Below are positions 1-12,299 of a stretch of DNA of 64,000 nt, in pieces. The DNA lies in assembly GCF_016107535.1 (NCBI RefSeq), contig NZ_JABASQ010000008.1:1-64000 (forward strand), read 5' to 3'. Made by a program: the position numbers and the translations under genes. Below the pieces are notes generated by a model that was given only the letters and a program-made list of their open reading frames with translations, did no database searches and was not told the DNA's origin. Numbering within the stretch: position 1 is the stretch's first letter; each line of letters starts with the position of its first letter. This DNA comes from Psychrobacter cibarius. Lineage in GTDB: Bacteria > Pseudomonadota > Gammaproteobacteria > Pseudomonadales > Moraxellaceae.

Positions 1-29
1 GCTGCGTAATCAAAATCTCCCAAGTTTAG

Positions 30-2786
30 TTATACGGATTTGACAGCAGGGGTCAAAGTGAGGTCAATAAATTTCTCTATTATTAAATCTCGACTATTAA
101 ACACATTTAAAACTTTAATATAGACATCTTCATCTTCAGAATATGAAGTGTTTTCATCTGCATCTAGTAAAATAACTCTTATATATTCTAATAGGTTTTC
201 AGACCAAATATTTTTAGCTAGATAGTCAATGCCAGAGTTAGCCATAAGAGTTATTGGCTTAACCTCTAAATCAGTAATAGCTGTATCAGTGTCTTCTAAA
301 TTATTTACTAGAACTTGTTTTATCATATACTTATTAATAGCTAAGTATCTGCTCTCACCTAGCCAATTAAGCTCTCTGACCTGAACTTCTGAAAAAGCAG
401 CATGTTCGAGTACTGGCTTAAGAGCATCTGTAAACTCTTGAAATTTATCAAAATCACTATCAAAACAATCCAAAACAAAACTAACATAATCTCTTAGAAT
501 ATTTAGCTCACCTTTGATATTTTCAGTTAAATACGGTAGTTCTTCATATGACTTTAAAGGTAGGTACTTAATAAACCTTTTCAGATTAAATCTGGCTTCT
601 TCCGTATTGTTGTAGATATTTATTTCATCGATAATATCCTCTCTAATACCTACTATCCTTGGTATCAATAAAGAGAGATTTTTATCTCTTTTGAGATAAA
701 GCTTAAGGAAATCTCTAGATAAATTTGATGCATCACAAATAACTTCTATATACTTTTCAAGATATATGGTTTTACTAGAGTTATTTAGCAGAAAGTCTAA
801 CATAGTGAAGTTTAGAGCACTGTGAGTTGATAACTTATCCAGTCCCAAATAATTTTCAACTAACTCACCACATTTTTTCAATTCAAGCTCAAAATCTGGT
901 TCATCAAAAGTACTAACTAAAAGAGCATAGTTTTTATCATTCAAACTAATAGATTCTTCAAAGAAATAAGAGATATAACTTTGATATGTTTCGTCTATAT
1001 ATCCATTAGTGATAAAGAACTTCAATAAAGGCTTGTCAATAATAATATCAGACTGATTCAGCAATTCTCTTAACATCATTCTTTTTGTATCTTGGATCTC
1101 ATATCTCGTATTAGACTCTTCATTTAATAACTTTTCTAACTCACCATTTTTCTTACCTTCTATATTAGAGAGCCTATCTAGATAAGGTGTATCGGGGTTA
1201 ACTTCATCTTCAATATCACTAAAATTGAAACTTACTGTAAAACTTGTATTAGTTACTTCCAAAATAATCGTTTGATGTTGTGCCATTTCCTTAAGCACTT
1301 CAGTACTAACAATATTGCTTATACTATATCCTTTAGAATCAACGACAACATTTATTTTTGACTGCCGGCCGTAAGTCCCTTGTTGCATTACACTGTCCAA
1401 CTTCCTTAAAACCATATAAGAGTAAACACTATTAAGCTCTTTAATTGAGTTTAACCCCTCATCTAAAATTTTATTTTTTTTAAGCTCTAAGTTAGAGATA
1501 AATTGGTATTTTTCTGTTGCCAAAATTTCAACTATTTTCAGCTTCTCTTTATGGAAAATCTCATATATTTCACCTGAGTTCGAGTTTAGTTTGGCAAACT
1601 CGTTTGGGTGATAGTTTTTATAAACAACCATTGCAAAGAGTTTATTCTTATCTATATCCAAAACTTTAAGTTGATCAAAGTAAACCTCATACTCATTTAA
1701 AATATTCTTTAAAAGCCTCATATCGCTAAAGTATAAACAAGTATTCAATAAAAATTTATTATCAAGCTCGTTTGCTATACTGCTATGTTCTTTTATGACT
1801 ATGTCATATGCAGTCGTTGGATTAACTATAGGTATAACAGGAATGATGTAATCAAAGAACTTACTTCTTTCATTGTCCTCAAAAATATCATCACGAATTG
1901 CGTATATAAACACAACTCGATGCGGGCAAGACTTATTAATAATTGAGTTTAACTCTCTAAGTCTAATAAAAATTTCAGTATCATTGAACCTATCTAAATC
2001 TTCGATGATGACAACATTCTTTCCAGTAGTTTCAAAAAAATATAATATCTCATCTAAATGATCATTAAGAATAGATTTTTCTTGTTCGTTCTTGATATTA
2101 AATTCAGCGTTGTGGAGGTTGAACTTTATCTCTTTGAGACCAAAGCCATAGCTAAATATTTTATCTATCAGAAATAATGTACAAGCGATTAAAATAACTA
2201 AATTAAAATAATGATACCAGTTTGCGAACTCTATCAAATCTGTAATAAAACCTATAAGATCAAAAGCATAGAGATAACTCCATAATCCCAGAATAATTAC
2301 ACCTAATACTTCCCTATAATTCTCTTTAGAATTTTGTGTAATACGTTTAAATCTTGATAAAGGAATATCGCTTTGAGGTACAGCATAAAAAAACTGCTGT
2401 AATATACTTCTTTCAATTAGCTGAATTTTATCTGGCGTAAGACCTCTCACCTCTTTATCTATACTCTCTTCATCAGCTTGATTGCCTTCGCTAACCTTCT
2501 CAACTTTAAATGTAGAAAGTGATACCTCCAAAAAATCCCACTCATTTTTATTCTCGTAAGTTCTTTTGAAAGTGTTTAAAATACTACTCTTACCTGAGCC
2601 ATATATCCCCGTAAGAGCTATATTTAACACAAGCTCATGCCTTAATGCTGCAACTAATCTTTTCTCATAATTTTTGTAGCTTGCACTACTCTCAAGGTTA
2701 TCTGAAGGAGAAAGTACCGTTATTTTAAAATTGCTACTATTACTTTGTTCAGTTTCTAGTCTTTGTGCTGATGAGCTTTGATTCAT
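30..2786 (-). CDS. KAP/YobI-like membrane-associated P-loop NTPase
   Basis: A 918-aa protein with an N-terminal P-loop: Walker A GIYGSGKS at residues 60-67 and a Walker B-like NVVIIEDLDRF near 257-267. Between these lie two hydrophobic segments (about 160-178 and 193-212). Placing membrane helices between Walker A and B is the hallmark of KAP-family NTPases, and the opening resembles YobI-type ATPases. The remaining 600 residues are mostly helical and charged, and I recognise no catalytic motif there. The gene is visibly richer in A+T than its neighbours and stands alone beside a housekeeping enzyme, which suggests acquisition. KAP/YobI NTPases are often found in defence or membrane-linked contexts, but no function is shown here. 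The product is probably anchored at the inner membrane. Family confidence is good; the biological role is unknown. Confidence 0.7.
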   Translation of the reverse strand: MNQSSSAQRLETEQSNSSNFKITVLSPSDNLESSASYKNYEKRLVAALRHELVLNIALTGIYGSGKSSILNTFKRTYENKNEWDFLEVSLSTFKVEKVSEGNQADEESIDKEVRGLTPDKIQLIERSILQQFFYAVPQSDIPLSRFKRITQNSKENYREVLGVIILGLWSYLYAFDLIGFITDLIEFANWYHYFNLVILIACTLFLIDKIFSYGFGLKEIKFNLHNAEFNIKNEQEKSILNDHLDEILYFFETTGKNVVIIEDLDRFNDTEIFIRLRELNSIINKSCPHRVVFIYAIRDDIFEDNERSKFFDYIIPVIPIVNPTTAYDIVIKEHSSIANELDNKFLLNTCLYFSDMRLLKNILNEYEVYFDQLKVLDIDKNKLFAMVVYKNYHPNEFAKLNSNSGEIYEIFHKEKLKIVEILATEKYQFISNLELKKNKILDEGLNSIKELNSVYSYMVLRKLDSVMQQGTYGRQSKINVVVDSKGYSISNIVSTEVLKEMAQHQTIILEVTNTSFTVSFNFSDIEDEVNPDTPYLDRLSNIEGKKNGELEKLLNEESNTRYEIQDTKRMMLRELLNQSDIIIDKPLLKFFITNGYIDETYQSYISYFFEESISLNDKNYALLVSTFDEPDFELELKKCGELVENYLGLDKLSTHSALNFTMLDFLLNNSSKTIYLEKYIEVICDASNLSRDFLKLYLKRDKNLSLLIPRIVGIREDIIDEINIYNNTEEARFNLKRFIKYLPLKSYEELPYLTENIKGELNILRDYVSFVLDCFDSDFDKFQEFTDALKPVLEHAAFSEVQVRELNWLGESRYLAINKYMIKQVLVNNLEDTDTAITDLEVKPITLMANSGIDYLAKNIWSENLLEYIRVILLDADENTSYSEDEDVYIKVLNVFNSRDLIIEKFIDLTLTPAVKSV

Positions 2787-2830
2787 ACTATCTCTTCTAA
2801 TCTAAATTGTTATTTCTTAGCTTATAGTGC

Positions 2831-3634
2831 TTAACGTCCCACAAACTCAGCTTCCCGTCTCTCAACCATCGCCATCGCACCCTCTTTTGCATCTTCTGAA
2901 TGAAATAAATGAGGTAGATAGCCATGAATGTTGGCTAGTGCTACTTTTGCACCATTACGGCTGGCATCTTGCGCTGAGGATAGTAATCCTTGCACACCAA
3001 GCGGTGCAGCTTTGCAAACCTCTTTCGCGATAGTTAGCGCGCGCTCATACTCAGTACCATTTGCCACCACTTCACTGACCAGATTTAGTTTATCAGCCGT
3101 TTGCGCATCGAATGCTTTACCAGTGAGTAGATACGGCATTGCTTTTTGCCAGCCAGCTGCCGCAACGAAGCGAACCGTTGCCCCACCAAACGGCATGATA
3201 CCGCGCTGGACTTCCATTTGGGCAAAGTTGCAGTTGCTACTGGCGATGACCACATCACTATTTAACATCAGCTCAATCCCAGCGGTAAAGCAAGTTCCTT
3301 GTATCGCAACGACGACAGGTTTGCTGCGTAATTTACCACCAATGCCCCATGGGTCGATTTCATCGGCTGTAAACTCAAACGCGCCTTTGTTCCATTTATC
3401 CTGTAGCTCCATCAAATCAAGCCCTGCGGTAAAGTGCTCCCCATGGGCGAATATTAACGCACAGCGAAGATTGGCATCATTTTCATATTGAGTGAGTGCC
3501 TCAGACAGTTGCTTAATCATATGGCTATCAAAGGCATTGCGTTTATCGGCGCGATTTAATCCAATCAAGCAGATATAATCTTGGATGTCATAAGTGATGC
3601 GAGTGTCTGTACTAGTAGTACTTTCCGTAGTCAT
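2831..3634 (-). CDS. Enoyl-CoA hydratase/isomerase (crotonase) family protein
   Basis: A 267-aa protein of typical crotonase length. The oxyanion-hole segments are visible: LNRADKRNAFD near residues 25-35, the HFTAGLDLMEL segment near 67-77, and the KPVVVAIQGTCFTAGIELML segment near 105-124. In these enzymes such segments bind and polarise the CoA thioester. The C-terminal helical part ends in FVGR. An AGGGAT ribosome binding site precedes the start. The substrate cannot be read from sequence; a hydratase, isomerase or other acyl-CoA-processing role in fatty acid catabolism is possible. It is transcribed away from the exporter gene at 3837 and lies 44 bp from the ATPase gene, apparently as an independent unit. 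Confidence 0.85.
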   Translation of the reverse strand: MTTESTTSTDTRITYDIQDYICLIGLNRADKRNAFDSHMIKQLSEALTQYENDANLRCALIFAHGEHFTAGLDLMELQDKWNKGAFEFTADEIDPWGIGGKLRSKPVVVAIQGTCFTAGIELMLNSDVVIASSNCNFAQMEVQRGIMPFGGATVRFVAAAGWQKAMPYLLTGKAFDAQTADKLNLVSEVVANGTEYERALTIAKEVCKAAPLGVQGLLSSAQDASRNGAKVALANIHGYLPHLFHSEDAKEGAMAMVERREAEFVGR

Positions 3635-3775
3635 ATTTTTATCCCTATTAGAGCGATCGTTTTATGGTTTGTCACATGGCGAATTAATACCGCTAAAAAT
3701 TATGTAACTTACTTTTAATATAGACATACGTTCGGTGTAACGCAAGCATCATATCAGCGGTGGTATCAATATCAG

Positions 3776-3804
3776 TTGACCTCATTTACGATAAGTGCAA
3801 CTAT
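3776..3804 (+). promoter_or_regulatory. Candidate sigma-70 promoter for the LysE-family gene
   Basis: TTGACC at 3776-3781 and AACTAT at 3799-3804 are separated by 17 bp. A start site near 3811 would lie downstream of the longest possible start at 3795, which supports translation from the ATG at 3837. Confidence 0.4.
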
Positions 3805-3836
3805 TATCCAACTCAAGACATGACTCAGGGCACGTT

Positions 3837-4496
3837 ATGGAATTTTGGCACGGTTTTTTACTTATCACCAGCGTCCATCTACTCGCTGCCGCCTCCCCAG
3901 GTCCTGATTTTGTCTTGGTATCGCAGCAAACCTTGGCAAAAGGTAGACGCACGGGTTTGATTTGTAGTCTTGGTATTACCTTAGGTCTTGCCGTACACAT
4001 TATATATTCGGTGCTAGGACTGGCAACGCTCATCGCCCATTCGCAGCCATTACTGACCGCTATTAAATGGTTGGGCGGCAGTTATCTTATTTATTTAGGT
4101 TGGCAAGGTATTCAAGCCAAAGCTAAAAAACCAGCAGATTTAGACGCCATAGATTCAGATGCTGATATTTCAATTAAAAAAACACCCATAGATACAGACT
4201 CAACCGCTTCCATCCTACGTCGTGGCTTTTTTTGCAATGTGTTTAATCCCAAAGCGCCCGTCTATTTCGTCGCGATATTTACACTCGTACTCTCACCCGA
4301 TATACCACTGTGGCAATTGGCTATTTATGGTGTCTGGATGATGGTCTTGCAGATGGCATGGTTTAGTACCGTGGTGATGTTGCTGTCTATTCCTGCCATT
4401 CATCGTCGCTTTCAGCGTTTTGAACATTGGATCGACCGCGTATTGGGTACAGCGATGATAATATTGGGATTAAATCTGATTTTACGTAGTCGATAA
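3837..4496 (+). CDS. LysE/RhtB-family amino-acid exporter
   Basis: An inner-membrane protein of about 219 aa with the LysE/RhtB architecture: a first helix ending in AAASPGPDFVLVSQQ (the family's SPGP motif), then hydrophobic segments separated by a polar linker rich in Asp and Lys (residues about 95-130), and a final hydrophobic pair. The segment FFCNVFNPKAPVYF matches the conserved NPK region of the family. Known members export amino acids such as lysine, threonine or homoserine lactone; the substrate here is not deducible. The reading frame opens at 3795, but the ATG at 3837 gives the correct short N-terminus before the first helix and lies downstream of the candidate promoter. Confidence 0.85.
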   Translation: MEFWHGFLLITSVHLLAAASPGPDFVLVSQQTLAKGRRTGLICSLGITLGLAVHIIYSVLGLATLIAHSQPLLTAIKWLGGSYLIYLGWQGIQAKAKKPADLDAIDSDADISIKKTPIDTDSTASILRRGFFCNVFNPKAPVYFVAIFTLVLSPDIPLWQLAIYGVWMMVLQMAWFSTVVMLLSIPAIHRRFQRFEHWIDRVLGTAMIILGLNLILRSR

Positions 4497-4561
4497 GACG
4501 CTAGTGACTCGTGAAATCTGCTAAAATGGTGCATTATATTCAAACATCAAAGCCCGATACT

Positions 4562-5599
4562 ATGACCAGTAAGCCTATGAACCGTCGCCCGACCGCCAAT
4601 AATCACCGAAACAGATCGCCTGAAACTGCCAAAAAATTAGGACAGCTACATCCGCGCAATCCGCACCAAGGTCGCTATGACTTTGAAGTATTGACTCGCG
4701 CTTTGCCTGAGCTTGCTAAACACACCATTACCAATCCTAAAGGTGAGTCGACGATTAACTTCTCCGACAGTGCCGCCGTGCGTGTCCTTAATCAGGCGCT
4801 ACTGGCTCATTATTATGGTGTGAAATTTTGGGATATTCCGGAAGGTTATCTCTGCCCACCGATTCCGGGACGTGCCGATTATATTCACTATATTGCCGAT
4901 TTACTCGCACAAACCACGCATGTGAATAAAGAGAATACCCCGCCGACTGGCAAAGAAATCCATGCCCTTGATATTGGCACCGGTGCCAGCGCGATTTATC
5001 CGATTATTGGCAGCCAAAGCTATGGCTGGCGCTTTACGGCTTCAGATATTGATCCTATTTCGGTCAATACCGCCGCGCTGATTTGTGAGACCAATCCCAA
5101 ACTAAAAAGTGCAGTTAAAGTAAAACTACAACCTGAGCCTAAGCGTATTTTTAAAAATATCATCGGTCGCCAAGATTACTTTGATGTGGTGGTTTGCAAC
5201 CCACCATTCCATGCCTCATTAGAAGAAGCGATGGAAGCCAATAGCCGTAAGCAGCATAATTTGCAACGACATCGCGGTAAGAATGAGAATGCACAAATTA
5301 GCCGCAGCTCAACCAAGTCTGGCAATGCCGCGCAAAACCTAAACTTTGGTGGTCAGCATAAAGAGCTATGGTCTGAGGGCGGTGAGATTGCCTTCTTAAC
5401 CAAAATGGCAAAAGAGAGTCAAGATTTCGCTGAGCATGTTGGCTGGTTCACAAGTTTAGTCTCAAAGTCAGAAAATGTGAAACCAATGCAACTACTGCTA
5501 AAACAACTTGGTGTTGCTCAAATGCGTATCATTGAGATGAGCCAAGGTCAAAAAAGTACGCGTATACTCGCATGGCGTTTTGATACTGACGAAGAATAG
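4562..5599 (+). CDS. rlmF: 23S rRNA (adenine(1618)-N(6))-methyltransferase RlmF
   Basis: A SAM-dependent methyltransferase that methylates N6 of A1618 in 23S rRNA. The [13 protein letters not shown] segment and the [13 protein letters not shown] segment are diagnostic of RlmF. The SAM-binding segment [13 protein letters not shown] and the catalytic NPPF motif in [10 protein letters not shown] are intact. A Lys/Arg- and Asn-rich insert follows the NPPF motif, where the family is variable. The frame extends upstream to a GTG at 4511 and an ATG at 4526; the ATG at 4562 ([10 protein letters not shown]) gives an N-terminus closer to known RlmF lengths, but the choice is not certain. The gene is followed by a parS-like site and a strong terminator. 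Confidence 0.93.
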   Translation: MTSKPMNRRPTANNHRNRSPETAKKLGQLHPRNPHQGRYDFEVLTRALPELAKHTITNPKGESTINFSDSAAVRVLNQALLAHYYGVKFWDIPEGYLCPPIPGRADYIHYIADLLAQTTHVNKENTPPTGKEIHALDIGTGASAIYPIIGSQSYGWRFTASDIDPISVNTAALICETNPKLKSAVKVKLQPEPKRIFKNIIGRQDYFDVVVCNPPFHASLEEAMEANSRKQHNLQRHRGKNENAQISRSSTKSGNAAQNLNFGGQHKELWSEGGEIAFLTKMAKESQDFAEHVGWFTSLVSKSENVKPMQLLLKQLGVAQMRIIEMSQGQKSTRILAWRFDTDEE

Positions 5600-5624
5600 A
5601 GAGTAGTTAATATAAAATAGTTAT

Positions 5625-5640
5625 AGTTTCACGTGAAACA
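5625..5640. other. parS-like site (perfect core)
   Basis: AGTTTCACGTGAAACA contains the full palindrome GTTTCACGTGAAAC, the core of the chromosomal ParB-binding site parS. It lies between the rlmF stop and its terminator. Confidence 0.88.
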
Positions 5641-5651
5641 AAGTATTTATT

Positions 5652-5690
5652 AAAAAAGCACCCCTGTGATCATCAAAGGGGTGCTTTTTA
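5652..5690. terminator. Rho-independent terminator, probably bidirectional
   Basis: The stem AAAGCACCCC (5655-5664) pairs with GGGGTGCTTT (5678-5687), with A-tract and T-tract flanks. It sits between the convergent genes rlmF and mntP and can serve both. Confidence 0.9.
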
Positions 5691-5722
5691 TTGTAGAGAA
5701 CCAATTCAAATAATGATGATTA

Positions 5723-6316
5723 TTAACGGATAAACATCACCTTTATACCAATGGCTATCAATACGAATCCACCAAGTATTTCAGCTTTATCCTCGAGCCA
5801 CGTTCCTGAAGACTTACCTAAATAGATACCGAAAAAGCCAAATCCAGCGGTGACAATAGCGATAATGAAGCACGCTAGCCATGCATTAAGTGCCAGTAAG
5901 TTTAAAGTAAAGCCTGCTGCCATCGCATCAATACTGGTAGCGATAGCCAATGTAAACATCATACGATGATTGATTTTTTCTTGTATATTTTCATCGAAAC
6001 TGCCTGCTAATACCGTTTCAACCTCACCATTAAACGCTTCATATATCATCTTAGCGCCAAGCACAATAAGAATCCCACCACCAATCCACGGTGCAGCAGT
6101 CGCCAACCAGCCTAATAATACTGCACCCAATAGATAACCTATCAGCGGCATCACACCTTGCGCAATACCAAAGTATAGTGCTGCATAAACGGCTAAACGC
6201 AGCACATAAGCAGATGATTTCTTTTGCGACTTAGCCCCTAACCCAATTGATACCGCAAATGCATCCATCGCCAAGGCTATCGCAAGTAAAAAAACTTCAA
6301 TCATTTCTATATCCAT
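5723..6316 (-). CDS. mntP: Manganese efflux pump MntP
   Basis: An inner-membrane protein of about 197 aa with six hydrophobic segments, matching MntP (YebN) in length and layout. The first helix carries the family's [12 protein letters not shown] motif, and the symmetric second half carries a matching [11 protein letters not shown] segment; these paired Asp-containing motifs are characteristic of the family and are implicated in Mn(II) export. Two starts are possible: the ATG at 6316 (MDIEMIEVF) or the one at 6304 (MIEVFLLAI), the latter aligning better with the usual short N-terminus. No yybP-ykoY manganese riboswitch was recognised in the 150 bp upstream, which instead holds a parS-like site and the gyrB terminator. 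Confidence 0.9.
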   Translation of the reverse strand: MDIEMIEVFLLAIALAMDAFAVSIGLGAKSQKKSSAYVLRLAVYAALYFGIAQGVMPLIGYLLGAVLLGWLATAAPWIGGGILIVLGAKMIYEAFNGEVETVLAGSFDENIQEKINHRMMFTLAIATSIDAMAAGFTLNLLALNAWLACFIIAIVTAGFGFFGIYLGKSSGTWLEDKAEILGGFVLIAIGIKVMFIR

Positions 6317-6339
6317 TATCTAAAGCAATTCGTAAACTA

Positions 6340-6355
6340 AGTTTCACGTGAAACA
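6340..6355. other. parS-like site (perfect core)
   Basis: AGTTTCACGTGAAACA is identical to the site at 5625. It lies upstream of mntP and beside the gyrB terminator, 715 bp from the previous site, so the two sites bracket mntP. Confidence 0.88.
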
Positions 6356-6366
6356 ATTCTAACATT

Positions 6367-6405
6367 AAAAAACCACCGCCTTGATTGCCAAAGCGGTGGT
6401 TTTTT
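6367..6405. terminator. Terminator downstream of gyrB
   Basis: The 13-bp stem AAAAAACCACCGC (6367-6379) pairs with GCGGTGGTTTTTT (6393-6405). On the minus strand it ends gyrB transcription before mntP. Confidence 0.9.
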
Positions 6406-6457
6406 AATTAATTAACAATGATTTCGCAACTCTTTATGTCCAACTTAGAGCCCCAAC

Positions 6458-9575
<3,118 letters not shown>

Positions 9576-10781
9576 TTAAGGACTAAAGATTTGACCTTGT
9601 TTCACATGAAACGTACTGGATTTTGACCAATATTGATGCACCAAAGGCAAAATATCATCGGTTAAGCTGGTTATAAATACCTGACATGGCAGCTGCGCTA
9701 ACGTCGACAATAGAATATCTATCGCCCTATCATCAAGCTCTGCAGTGATATCATCTAGCAATACCACTGGTGTCACCTGAGCATGAGCACTAACATTTGA
9801 TAGATCATTAGTCTTTTGAGTATTTAGCAGTAGTGGCAGTTGCGATAAACGCAGTGCTGTGATTAATAGCTTTTTTTCACCACGCGACAATACATTGGCT
9901 GCCTGCTGTTTTATAACAGGTACTTTGAGGTTAGTGTCCGCTTCATGCATTGTATCTGAGAAATTGTTATTCGACGCTGTCGAGTCATTAGAACGCCAAT
10001 GCACATGAACATCAGCACGGTGATTACCGATACGAGTATATCCCAGTTGCAAATCCTGTTCTAAGCGCTCGTTAAGCTGTATATCCAGCGCAACATTAGT
10101 ATCATAACCAGCATTATAGCTGAGGCTCAATTGCTCCGCATAAGTGGGTAATAACTGCGCGATACTTTCAGCAAAATAAGGCTGCCATTCTGCAAATATC
10201 CGTTCACGATAATGATGAATCAGTGCCGCATGATTACTAAGTCCTTTGTCCCACGATTTTAGTTCAGCGAGCTGCACTTGGGTCAAATGACGCGTTTTTT
10301 TTAGTAAACTATTGCGCTGTTTTAATAGACGCTGATAGGCGAGCCATTGCGGATGAAAGCCTTGTTTCATGTGAAACACTAGCCAATCTAGCAGCTGGCG
10401 ACGACTAGCACTACCCTGCTCTAACATATCCATCGTCGATGGATCTATCAGTAGCGTTGGCAGTTGCTCAGTTAAGATGCTTTGGTTATAGACAGTGGTT
10501 TGATTCAGACGTAGAATTGTGGTCGCGTCAGCTTGTTTCTGGATAGCTAAGGTACTACTATTATTGAGTCTAACGTATACAGTCGCTGTATTTTGATGGT
10601 GCTGAATATAGCGTTTTGGCTGGTGATGACGAAAGCTTTTTCCTCTTGATAGCAGAAATATGGCTTCAAGTAATGAGGTTTTACCGCTGCCATTGGCACC
10701 GATAATGACGTTGCAAGCTGTTGCATGTAGATTGACGTGCGTCAGGTTGCGTAGGTTGGATATTTGTAGACGTTCAATCAT
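9576..10781 (-). CDS. recF: DNA replication and repair protein RecF
   Basis: SMC-like ATPase that loads RecA at gaps through RecFOR. The N-terminus has MIERLQISNLRNL and Walker A GANGSGKT (residues 28-35); the distal half has the ABC signature-like LSRGEKK and Walker B VVLLDDITAELD. At 401 aa it exceeds the 357 aa of E. coli RecF, partly through a polar insert near residue 265 (SNDSTASNNNF) and a C-terminal tail (FHVKQGQIFSP). Both the FHMKQ segment near residue 135 and the FHVKQ tail are encoded by parS-like sequences. A GTG start at 10796 is possible, but AGGTGG upstream of the ATG at 10781 fits better. Follows dnaN by about 180 bp. Confidence 0.97.
   Translation of the reverse strand: MIERLQISNLRNLTHVNLHATACNVIIGANGSGKTSLLEAIFLLSRGKSFRHHQPKRYIQHHQNTATVYVRLNNSSTLAIQKQADATTILRLNQTTVYNQSILTEQLPTLLIDPSTMDMLEQGSASRRQLLDWLVFHMKQGFHPQWLAYQRLLKQRNSLLKKTRHLTQVQLAELKSWDKGLSNHAALIHHYRERIFAEWQPYFAESIAQLLPTYAEQLSLSYNAGYDTNVALDIQLNERLEQDLQLGYTRIGNHRADVHVHWRSNDSTASNNNFSDTMHEADTNLKVPVIKQQAANVLSRGEKKLLITALRLSQLPLLLNTQKTNDLSNVSAHAQVTPVVLLDDITAELDDRAIDILLSTLAQLPCQVFITSLTDDILPLVHQYWSKSSTFHVKQGQIFSP
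9599..9614. other. parS-like site inside recF (one-base variant)
   Basis: TGTTTCACATGAAACG contains GTTTCACATGAAAC, one base from the perfect palindrome. It encodes FHVKQ near the RecF C-terminus. Confidence 0.72.
10363..10378. other. parS-like site inside recF (one-base variant)
   Basis: TGTTTCATGTGAAACA is the same variant as at 9599 in the opposite orientation. It encodes VFHMKQ in RecF, between conserved segments. Confidence 0.75.
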
Positions 10782-10962
10782 AATGCCGACAGCCACCTAT
10801 TGACGCTACCTATAATAATAGGCAAAAGTTTAATAATAATTAAATTTAAAATACTGGATTTTAATCAAAGACTCTCAGCTTACCTTAATTTTTTAGTGCA
10901 AACTGAGTGTCTTTAGTCCCTGCTATTAAGCCTATTGAAAACATATAGAAATTATACAGAAA

Positions 10963-12138
10963 CTATATACGCATTGGCATAATGACATACTGATGGAACT
11001 CATCATTCAGCTGATTGACTAGCACCGACGCGTTTGATTGACTCATGTGCATTTGCAAATCACCTTGAATCACACCAAGCACATCTTGTAAATAAGCCGC
11101 ATTAAAAGACAGCTCCATCGGCTCACCTTGATACTTCGCCTGTATCATCTCCACCGCTTCATCTTGCTCTGCATTATTAGCACGCACTTCTACCATGCCA
11201 TCGCTGGCAAAATTAAACACCACACCGCGAGATTTTTCATTACTCAAAATCGCGACACGGCGCAGTACGTCCGTCATTTTTGCTTGATTGAATAAAGCCA
11301 ATTTATCCGTATTACTTGGCATCACTCGGCGATAATCAGGGAATTTTCCATCAATCAGACGCGCAGTGAAAGTAACCATCAGGTTCTGATTGACCTGCCC
11401 GGCACTATCAACGTCACCAAAGGGTAAGCTCACTTGCAAAAACTCACGACCGAAGCTCAAGGTGACCTGATTGTCTTGCTCACCAAGCATTTTTCCTAGC
11501 TCAGAGGCCAAGCGCTCAAGCTCAATGACAGCTTTACGGGGCAAAATAGCCTGCATATTTAAATCAGCACTGACATCGATAACGCTGCGCGCCAAAGCCA
11601 ATCTATGCCCATCGGTTGCAACCGTCGTCAGCTGCTGTTGCGACACATCAAACAACATGCCAGTCAAATAATAGCGTACATCTTGAATCGCCATTGCAAA
11701 CTGCGTTTTATGAATCAAATCGATAAGACGATTGCGACTGATGGTCAATGGCGTAATATTTTCGGGATTACCCAAACTCGGATAATCTTCGCTAGGTAAT
11801 GTCCCTAAGGTGAAGCGACTCTTGCCACTGGTTAATAAGCAGCGTTCATTTTCTTGAGTAGCCAAATTAATTTGAGCTTGTGCAGGCAATGATTTACAGA
11901 TGTCTTTTAATTTTGTTGCAGGTAAAGTTGTGGTACCAGCTTCAATACAAGCACCAGCAGGCAATTTCAACGTCGATGTCAGCTCTACTTCTAAATCAGA
12001 AGCCGTCAAAATAAGCATTGATTCGGATAGCTGTAGCTTGATATTGCCCAAAATAACCATATTGTGCCGTTTATCAGCAGCCTTGGCGATCAAATTAATG
12101 GCTTTTAGTAACGACTCTCGATTAATCGATAATTGCAT
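10963..12138 (-). CDS. dnaN: DNA polymerase III beta subunit (sliding clamp)
   Basis: Processivity clamp that tethers Pol III to DNA; it dimerises to a ring of three-domain subunits. The protein starts MQLSINRESLLKAI, has the conserved TVATDGHRLALA segment near residue 175, and ends in the characteristic YVIMPMRI. Its 391 aa exceed the 366 aa of E. coli DnaN modestly, with small inserts in the middle domain. The gene follows dnaA by 161 bp and is probably co-transcribed with it; recF follows. Confidence 0.98.
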   Translation of the reverse strand: MQLSINRESLLKAINLIAKAADKRHNMVILGNIKLQLSESMLILTASDLEVELTSTLKLPAGACIEAGTTTLPATKLKDICKSLPAQAQINLATQENERCLLTSGKSRFTLGTLPSEDYPSLGNPENITPLTISRNRLIDLIHKTQFAMAIQDVRYYLTGMLFDVSQQQLTTVATDGHRLALARSVIDVSADLNMQAILPRKAVIELERLASELGKMLGEQDNQVTLSFGREFLQVSLPFGDVDSAGQVNQNLMVTFTARLIDGKFPDYRRVMPSNTDKLALFNQAKMTDVLRRVAILSNEKSRGVVFNFASDGMVEVRANNAEQDEAVEMIQAKYQGEPMELSFNAAYLQDVLGVIQGDLQMHMSQSNASVLVNQLNDEFHQYVIMPMRI

Positions 12139-12299
12139 GCTTGGTTACTCTTATTTAAATGATTTTTATTATAAAACTTAACAATAATGGCTTAATCATA
12201 CCCTGTCTATTGACTATAATCCATTCGCTGTCTGTCTACTCGTATTTTTAATATTATAAACCATATCAATCCACTAAAACATAGTGATACCGTCACCTG

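Noticed and set aside
2928-3491. 187-aa open frame on the plus strand inside the crotonase gene
   Set aside because: It is antisense to a well-conserved enzyme gene, lacks a ribosome binding site and shows no protein family features.
6317-6457. Manganese riboswitch before mntP
   Set aside because: The space holds a terminator and a parS-like site; no yybP-ykoY-like structure could be drawn.
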